Below, in pieces: positions 58,661-64,000 of a stretch of DNA of 64,000 nt. The number at the start of each line of letters is the position of its first letter. Position 1 is the stretch's first letter. The DNA lies in contig NZ_RKQN01000001.1 in NCBI RefSeq assembly GCF_003814555.1, positions 1,342,566-1,406,565 of the forward strand, in the 5' to 3' direction. Origin of the DNA: Vulcaniibacterium tengchongense (GTDB taxonomy: Bacteria; Pseudomonadota; Gammaproteobacteria; Xanthomonadales; Xanthomonadaceae). The translations under genes were made by a program, and so were the position numbers. The notes beneath the pieces are model-generated. The model searched no databases. It saw nothing but the letters and a program-made list of their open reading frames with translations, and had not been told where the DNA came from.

Positions 58661-61060
58661 CGCAGGCAGGTCGTACCTCTCCAGCGCCGGGCGCGTGCGC
58701 CACCAGCCAGCCGACGGATAGACGGCGACAAATCCCCGGCTGGCCAACTCTGCGGCCGTGCCCGTCCACACATCCTGATGCAGCGATCCACGGTGCCGCT
58801 TCAGTTCGCCCAAATACCAATTCGGGTCTTTCGGATTGACTGGATCGCCTTCGTCTTCGCGCTGGGCCGCCGCATTGATCCGTGCCACGAAATCGTCGGT
58901 GGAACCATCCAGCGGACGCTGAACATCAAATCGCAGGCGATGCGACGGGTAGTAGAACTTTGAGGTCGAGCCGCGAGCTGAGGGATTTGGCTCGATGAAA
59001 TAAGAGAGCGTCACACGCAACTCGACCTGCGAATCCTGCAGGGCCTCCAGCTCCTCCATGGGCCAGGGCAGGGCGTGCAGGTTCATGTCGCGCGTGATGA
59101 CGCCCTTGTCCTTCACCTTCGCGTAGGGATGCACCACGTCTTCCACGACGAGCGTCAGCGAATTGCCTGCGCTCCACAGTGCCCGCTCCAAGTCGGGGAC
59201 GCCCCAGCCGCAATGACGGATCAGGTGAACGTAATCGCTCTTGCTGGGTCCATGCCCGGCCGGCAGGTACATCGCACGCATGGCTTCGGTCCACTCGGCC
59301 GAATGGACGATGAGCGCGCGGACGGTCTCCGGCCGCAGGTTCGGATATGCCGCCATGATCTGCGCGGCCATGCGCGCGCACAGCGCGGATGCGGCACTGG
59401 TCGCGTTCGTGGTCGTGAACAGACGATCGACGGGTTCATTATGGGTAGTCAGTAGATTCAGGCTGGCCATGCCTACGGCGCCGAAATCGTCCTTGGCCGC
59501 GTTCCCGCCTTCGAACATCACGTCGGGCTTCAGCGGCCATGCCCCATCCCACGTTCTCGATGTCGTGGAGAACGGACTCGGACCGCCCTCGGCAGCGATC
59601 GCCTTGAGCGAGGCGTGCCCTTCCGTATCGGCCTTGTGCGTGAACGCTCCGACCGTGATGGCATTCCACGCCTGACCTGGGTCATGTACGAGATTGGTGG
59701 AGAGGCTGGCGGGGTATGCAGCCCAAGCATTCGGATCGCGGATATTCCCGGCCGACAGCACGAACAGGCGTGGGTACTGGCCTGCCCCATCGGTATCGGC
59801 AGCCAGTTTGTCCACCGCCGAGGACCACGATGAGGGGCGCCCGCGATCGCGGTAATCCGATGCGCTCACCGCCGAAGTGAAAACCCGCGCCCGATTCGGA
59901 GCAGCTACTTCGGGGCGCGCAACGCCTTCGGTAAAGAGATAGGCGTGGTGGCGCGCATCTCCGTTGTTCCCGCCGTCCTTGGGTACCAGCTTGACGGATT
60001 CGAGTCGGTGCGGAATCTCTATTGGCCCGGTCAAGGCCAACGCATCCGTCAGATCGCCGTAGCCTGCGAGTCCGGCAAGGCCGGTGCCGTGGTTAGCGGT
60101 ATCGTCGACACCCCATGCCGGCTCGATCGTGTGCAGGTCCGCTGCATCCATCAAAGGCGCAAGCAGCGGGTGCCCTCGGTTGACGCCGGTGTCCAGGAAG
60201 CAGATCCGCGGCACATCTCCTTCCGGCATCTGAGCGCGCTGCAATAGGTCGTCCGCCCACTCCTGCTGCTCGGCAACCGTCATCCCGTCGAAGAACTCGG
60301 CGGTTTCCTTGGCGTAACGAAGCTCCGCGACACAGTTCAAGGTCATCACCGAGCGGGAAAATTGCTGCTGCGAGCCGTACATCAGGAGTACGGTTCGCTC
60401 CGGGAATTCGACCTGCTTGTCGCTGACGACGCATTCGGCCAGTCTCGCCAGCTTCTTGAAGTCCTCTACGACGGCCTGACGCTGGCCGCGGACCGGAAGC
60501 CAAACTTCCCACCAGAAAGGAACGGTGACGTCGTCTGGCAATAGGGCTGGCTCGTCAGTCCACAACGCGCGCAGCTCCGCGGCGCGGATCGAGGCTATCG
60601 TATTGAGCAGCGCCCGATGGTCGCGCGCATTGCCGTTCTTGTCCTTCTTTTCTTCCAGATATTCGGTGACGTATCTTTCGAAATGCGCCAACTTGCCGTC
60701 AGGCACGAATACGTTGGCGTACGTGTGGGTCCCATCCCTTCGCACACTGAGCAGTTCGATCTTCTGAGTTTCGTTCGCCAAGCTCTCGAATGCCAGTTCG
60801 ACATCCGGCTGACTGGCGAACTGGATCTGCAGGCCGAGGCCGCTTTCCAGCCCCTGCTGCGCCTGGGTATGAACCACTTCGGTGGAGACAGGTTTCAATG
60901 CCTCGATCTGTGCACGCAAGGCTTGTCCATGCTGCTGTCGTGGTAAATCCGGAACAACGCTGGTCGCGCCGCCTCCAGCGGAGTGCGCCGTGAAGCCAAC
61001 CGCCTTGGAAGTGTCTTGCAGAACTAGGTGCGGCCGCTTATCGGCTGGTTGATCCGGCAT
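58652..61060 (-). CDS. ietS: S8 subtilisin-like protease, IetS-like anti-phage effector
   Basis: 802 aa in frame. Catalytic triad in family context: ICFLDTGVNRG (Asp290), ANHGTGLAG (His324), NATSAASAL (Ser555). N-terminal 280 residues probably regulatory; C-terminal region with a beta domain (VELRVTLSYFIEPNPS). Starts 23 bp before the stop of the AAA gene, so coupled. AAA ATPase + subtilase is the two-gene IetAS defence system. The C-terminus is cut short by a frameshift, with the family's normal end still readable in another frame. Confidence 0.82.
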   Translation of the reverse strand: MPDQPADKRPHLVLQDTSKAVGFTAHSAGGGATSVVPDLPRQQHGQALRAQIEALKPVSTEVVHTQAQQGLESGLGLQIQFASQPDVELAFESLANETQKIELLSVRRDGTHTYANVFVPDGKLAHFERYVTEYLEEKKDKNGNARDHRALLNTIASIRAAELRALWTDEPALLPDDVTVPFWWEVWLPVRGQRQAVVEDFKKLARLAECVVSDKQVEFPERTVLLMYGSQQQFSRSVMTLNCVAELRYAKETAEFFDGMTVAEQQEWADDLLQRAQMPEGDVPRICFLDTGVNRGHPLLAPLMDAADLHTIEPAWGVDDTANHGTGLAGLAGYGDLTDALALTGPIEIPHRLESVKLVPKDGGNNGDARHHAYLFTEGVARPEVAAPNRARVFTSAVSASDYRDRGRPSSWSSAVDKLAADTDGAGQYPRLFVLSAGNIRDPNAWAAYPASLSTNLVHDPGQAWNAITVGAFTHKADTEGHASLKAIAAEGGPSPFSTTSRTWDGAWPLKPDVMFEGGNAAKDDFGAVGMASLNLLTTHNEPVDRLFTTTNATSAASALCARMAAQIMAAYPNLRPETVRALIVHSAEWTEAMRAMYLPAGHGPSKSDYVHLIRHCGWGVPDLERALWSAGNSLTLVVEDVVHPYAKVKDKGVITRDMNLHALPWPMEELEALQDSQVELRVTLSYFIEPNPSARGSTSKFYYPSHRLRFDVQRPLDGSTDDFVARINAAAQREDEGDPVNPKDPNWYLGELKRHRGSLHQDVWTGTAAELASRGFVAVYPSAGWWRTRPALERYDLPAQV

Positions 61061-62069
61061 GGTTCGGGGCTGCCTTCTTCTTGTCCGTTCTCAGGCTCAG
61101 TTTCCGACGATCTTCCAGTGCGCGGTTCAATATCTCGCCGTTCACCCGCGACTCGTCATGCATGACAGCCTCTTTGATGGCGTCGTCGACCGCACGCCGT
61201 ATCTCCGCATAGCTCAACCCGTCGGCTTTCGACGCGACCGCCTTTAGCGGGAACGGCTTGGGCACGAACTTCCCCAACCGCGACTTGATCAGATTTGCCG
61301 CCTGATCCGGCGTAGGCAAGTGGTACTCGATGACATCGTCGAAGCGGCGGAAGAGCGCGTAATCAAGGATCTCCGCATGATTGGTGGCGGCGACGATCAG
61401 ACTGTTGGACTGATCGCTCTCGATCATCTGCAGGAAACTGTTCAGTACGCGCCTGATCTCGCCCACATCGTTTGCAAGCCCCCGCTGGGAGCCGATCGCG
61501 TCGAACTCGTCGAAGAAGTACACGCCGCGAACTTCGGTGACCGCATCAAAGATCTGACGCAGCTTGGCCGCAGTCTCACCCATGAACTTGGTGATAAGCG
61601 CGTCGAACCTCACCGTGAACAGTGGTACGCCGAGTTCCGCTGCCAGCACGGATGCGGTCATCGTCTTGCCCGTTCCCGGCGGACCGACCAGAAGCAACTT
61701 GCGTCGAGGCGACAAGCCGTGCTCGCGGATGCGCGAAAGCAGCCGTTGCTCCTTCAGAATGCGCTCGATCTGCGCGGCCACATCCGGGTCGAGCACCATG
61801 TCGACCAGCCTGCTCTTCGGGTAAGCAACTGTCAGCAGACTGGCGAGCTCGCCGCGAGGACGAGCGAGAGGAACCAACTTGCCTGACTGTTCGCCATTCG
61901 CGGCTCGCGACTTTGCGGCGTCGATCATGTCGCGCAGATCTTCGGCCAGCCTGCCGTGACCGAGCTTGGCCTCATGCGCCGCAACCTGCATGGCAACCGA
62001 GTAGAACTGTCGATCGTCCCGGTCGATGTAGGACTTCACCAACGCCTTGAGTTGTTCGGCACTAGCCAT
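61038..62069 (-). CDS. ietA: AAA ATPase, IetA-like
   Basis: 343 aa from the ATG at 62069 with a GGGTGA site (GTG at 62078 possible). AAA core: LLLVGPPGTGKTMTASVLA (Walker A), GVYFFDEFDAIGSQRG (Walker B), ATNHAEILDYALFRRFDDVI (sensor 1 and Arg fingers). N-terminal helical region residues 1-90. Start overlaps the XRE gene stop and its stop overlaps the subtilase start; the three form a compact operon. Likely senses a phage trigger and controls the protease. Confidence 0.86.
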   Translation of the reverse strand: MASAEQLKALVKSYIDRDDRQFYSVAMQVAAHEAKLGHGRLAEDLRDMIDAAKSRAANGEQSGKLVPLARPRGELASLLTVAYPKSRLVDMVLDPDVAAQIERILKEQRLLSRIREHGLSPRRKLLLVGPPGTGKTMTASVLAAELGVPLFTVRFDALITKFMGETAAKLRQIFDAVTEVRGVYFFDEFDAIGSQRGLANDVGEIRRVLNSFLQMIESDQSNSLIVAATNHAEILDYALFRRFDDVIEYHLPTPDQAANLIKSRLGKFVPKPFPLKAVASKADGLSYAEIRRAVDDAIKEAVMHDESRVNGEILNRALEDRRKLSLRTDKKKAAPNHAGSTSR

Positions 62070-62379
62070 GTTGCTCACCCGTTTGCGCGGTTGCGTTGGT
62101 TGGCTTGGCCAGCGATGCCAGGATGGATTGCATCAGGTCGCCGGCGGTCTTCTCATCTATCGGCCCGAGATCCTCCTGCTCCGATGCTAGGAAGAATAGC
62201 AAGCCGACGGGAACCTGAAGCGCCTGCGCGACCCTTATAAGCGTTGACAGCGTCGGGTCGCGCTTATTGTTCTCGAGCATCGACAGGTACGAAACCGAGC
62301 AACTGGCTTGGCGCGCAACGGCACCTTGCGAGGCTTCTCGCTTGGTACGGCACAGCCGGATTGCCCGCCCGATATTCAT
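62062..62379 (-). CDS. XRE-family regulator of the ietAS operon
   Basis: 105 aa from the ATG at 62379. Helix-turn-helix: IGRAIRLCRTKREASQGAVARQASCSVSYLSMLENNKRDP (split motifs), then STLIRVAQALQVPVGLLFFLA. First gene of the operon with ietA and ietS; a near-perfect inverted repeat lies 52 bases upstream and is the obvious operator. Probably keeps the toxic pair silent. Confidence 0.85.
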   Translation of the reverse strand: MNIGRAIRLCRTKREASQGAVARQASCSVSYLSMLENNKRDPTLSTLIRVAQALQVPVGLLFFLASEQEDLGPIDEKTAGDLMQSILASLAKPTNATAQTGEQHG

Positions 62380-62430
62380 GACCTTTCGCCTTCTCATAGT
62401 CCGCGACGAACCAGCACGCCGGGCCCAGCT

Positions 62431-62455
62431 GGAATTTTACCACCAGTGAAATTCC
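62431..62455 (-). promoter_or_regulatory. Candidate XRE operator upstream of ietAS
   Basis: Inverted repeat GGAATTTTAC and GTGAAATTCC around CACCA, one mismatch. On the minus strand it overlaps a -10-like TAAAAT. Confidence 0.6.
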
Positions 62456-62542
62456 TGTGCATCGGGGCCGCAGCGCGCTCGGGCTCACGCTCACATCCAG
62501 GCCTTCGGTCGAAGAGCGGCCAGTGCTGTTCGGGTCAAATAA

Positions 62543-63628
62543 TCAAGCAAGCTTTCGAGCCAACTCCTCGGCTCTAGGGTGGTAGTAGCGCATCAGCATG
62601 CGCGGGTCCTTGTGCCCGGTCACCTTAGCCAGCTCGTGAAGCTGGTAAACAGACGCCATCCGTGATGCCGCCTCATGGCGCAGGTCATGAAACCGAAGGT
62701 CGACCAGGAAGCCGCGGTCTGGAGCCGTTCCTGCCTCTCGGCGCTCGACCTCATAGATCTGCCTTGCGCGTGCTACCGCGCGCTCGAATGCACGGGTAAC
62801 AGCGTCCTCGCGGATGGAGAAAATCCTGCCTCGGGCTAGCGTCTTAGGTCCATCCTTGGACAGCTTGGATTGCAGTGCCGCGAGTTCGGATACGGCGATC
62901 GTCGAAAGTGGAACGTCCCGCGAGGTGCCGTTCTTGGTCGCTGGGAGGTGCGCCACCCTGCGCTTGAGGTCGACGTGCTCCCAGCGGAGGCCAACAAGCT
63001 CGCTTCGGCGCATTGCGGTTTCAACGGCAAGGCGAATGATGGCCGGTAGCACTTTTGACTCTGTGGCGGCGATAACGCGATCTAGCTCTCCGGTGATGGC
63101 TTGCGGTCGGTTACTGGCTTCTGGTTGTGCTACCCGCCGTGATCGTGCGTTGTTGGCTGCTGGTTTTCGGACCAGTTCAACGGGATTGGAGATGCTCTCC
63201 ATACCCCACTCGCGTCGAGCGACGTTGAAGACGTGGGAAAGTACGGAGAGACGGCGCAGCACTGTGGCGGCCTGGAAGGACCGCATCCACTCATCCCGGA
63301 TGGAGGCAATGTCGGAACTGCGGATAGTGGCGACAAAGCGCTTTGCAAGATCCGTGGCGCGCCAGACTGCCAAAACGGAGCGCTCCTGTGCCTGGCCCTT
63401 CTTGCTAGGGACAATCTCCTTCTCGTACCATTCCAGGAGTTCATGGAGCGTCGTCGATTCGGCCTCGCTGCGACTGAGCCAGACCCCGCGGGCCATCTCC
63501 GACTCGATCATCTGGGCCCAGGCTTCGGCTTCGGTCTTACTGTCGAAGGTCTTGCTTTGGGCTGGGTATCCGCGCCGGCGGATCTGCACCTCCCACTGAC
63601 CAGGCCCTCGCTTCCGGAAAGTCGCCAT
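62543..63628 (-). CDS. int: Tyrosine recombinase (integrase) of the island
   Basis: 361 aa. SAM-like core-binding region about 60-170; catalytic residues: Arg in AMRRSELVGLRW, His-x-x-Arg in FHDLRHEAASRM, His in VTGHKDPRML and the nucleophilic Tyr in MRYYHPRAEE. Good GGGGGCGGG before the ATG. Located 84 bp from attR and reading away from it, so its promoter is next to the attachment site. Confidence 0.94.
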   Translation of the reverse strand: MATFRKRGPGQWEVQIRRRGYPAQSKTFDSKTEAEAWAQMIESEMARGVWLSRSEAESTTLHELLEWYEKEIVPSKKGQAQERSVLAVWRATDLAKRFVATIRSSDIASIRDEWMRSFQAATVLRRLSVLSHVFNVARREWGMESISNPVELVRKPAANNARSRRVAQPEASNRPQAITGELDRVIAATESKVLPAIIRLAVETAMRRSELVGLRWEHVDLKRRVAHLPATKNGTSRDVPLSTIAVSELAALQSKLSKDGPKTLARGRIFSIREDAVTRAFERAVARARQIYEVERREAGTAPDRGFLVDLRFHDLRHEAASRMASVYQLHELAKVTGHKDPRMLMRYYHPRAEELARKLA

Positions 63629-63654
63629 CCCGCCCCCACTCAGGTGTGGGAAAA

Positions 63655-63664
63655 GTGTGGCAAA
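63655..63664. repeat. Right-end GTGTGGCAAA repeat
   Basis: Identical to 44699-44708 at the left end, same orientation. Candidate integrase arm-type site in the integrase promoter region. Confidence 0.5.
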
Positions 63665-63711
63665 AAATCCCTAAAAGTCCATAAGTCGTTGTATTGCAAT
63701 GCAGTGCATTT

Positions 63712-63760
63712 GCGTTCGCAATGCGAAGGTCGGGAGTTCGATCCTCCTCCGCTCCACCAA
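63712..63760 (+). repeat. attR: 49-bp direct repeat
   Basis: Copy of the tRNA-Ala 3' portion from the anticodon stem to one base past CCA, identical to attL. Not a full tRNA. Confidence 0.95.
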
Positions 63761-63765
63761 TACCT

Positions 63766-63800
63766 AACGCCCAACCCTCATCGGTTGGGCGTTTTCGTTT
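63766..63800 (+). terminator. Original tRNA-Ala terminator displaced by the insertion
   Basis: Stem AACGCCCAACC / GGTTGGGCGTT with loop CTCATC, then TTTCGTTT, five bases past attR. It would have ended the tRNA transcript before integration. Confidence 0.8.
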
Positions 63801-64000
63801 GCGGGCTCCGCGACACCATGCGGGGTTTGGCGGCGTTCCGCGTGTGCCACGCGGTAGTGGCAGGGTGGCCGGAAGTCGCCCGGTTCGACTCTCTTCTGCT
63901 CTCAGTTCTCTCAAAACCCGCGCCAACTTCTTCGCCGGAGCGCACGCAGACGGGCTTGCCCGTCAACGACTTGCACGTGTGTCGCCGCGATCGGTTGTTC
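63801..64000. other. Chromosomal flank, no gene supported
   Basis: The last 200 bp have no frame with family resemblance or an RNA gene that I can see. Confidence 0.5.

Noticed and set aside
63712-63787. Second tRNA-Ala
   Set aside because: Only the 3' part from the anticodon stem is present; the acceptor 5' strand and D arm are missing. It is attR.

Overview
The window is a high-GC chromosome segment of a gammaproteobacterium of the Xanthomonadaceae/Lysobacteraceae (Xanthomonas, Lysobacter, Luteimonas type). The main evidence is the arginine cluster: an N-acetylornithine carbamoyltransferase (the argF' type known from Xanthomonas), an argB fused to a GNAT synthase domain, and the order argF'-argG-argE-argB-GNAT-argC-argH-proB-proA. 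A FimX-type degenerate GGDEF/EAL protein and a DksA with a Lys/Ala-rich N-terminal tail agree with this.

Layout, left to right. 1-7.1 kb: a large secreted Ig-repeat autotransporter (- strand), three tandem tail-collar (Mdp-like) proteins, a GNAT enzyme and a small protein often seen beside collar proteins. 7.5-18 kb: the arginine/proline cluster (all - strand), whose leader holds a terminator hairpin and a small Arg-containing ORF, a candidate attenuator. 18.2-44.4 kb: ordinary core genes, including cysS, sufE, an MFS exporter, a deaminase, dksA, yidD-pyrC-M23 peptidase, folE2, gph, ubiG, an MTA/SAH deaminase, divergent efp/epmB, fimX, htpX, gluQ, phbB-phaR, an M48 peptidase, a formylglycine-generating-enzyme-like lipoprotein and rnd. 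REP-like palindromes and a dispersed GAACGGG inverted repeat sit between several of them.

44.5-63.8 kb is an integrated element of about 19 kb inserted in a tRNA-Ala(CGC) gene. It is bounded by perfect 49-bp direct repeats (44570-44618 and 63712-63760), has a tyrosine integrase beside the right end, and has visibly lower GC and different codon use. Its cargo is largely defence-like: a UPF1-like SF1 helicase split by a one-base frameshift, followed by a protein with a HEPN-like RX4H motif; a zinc-hook AAA_13 ATPase resembling the RloC/PrrC anticodon nucleases; a DEDD exonuclease-like protein; and an XRE regulator + AAA ATPase + subtilase operon matching the IetAS anti-phage system, with the subtilase frameshifted near its C-terminus. 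The middle carries an AlpA-like regulator, a winged-helix (replication-initiator-like) protein, eight copies of a 23-bp palindrome (54101-54856), a ribbon-helix-helix protein and two orphan conjugation genes (trbL, trbJ). No relaxase, coupling protein or complete type IV secretion system is present.

Most interesting to follow up: the helicase/HEPN pair, the RloC-like nuclease, the two frameshifts in defence genes, the palindrome array with a compensatory base change, and the arg leader. No similarity search was run, so family names rest on motifs and remembered family sequences.
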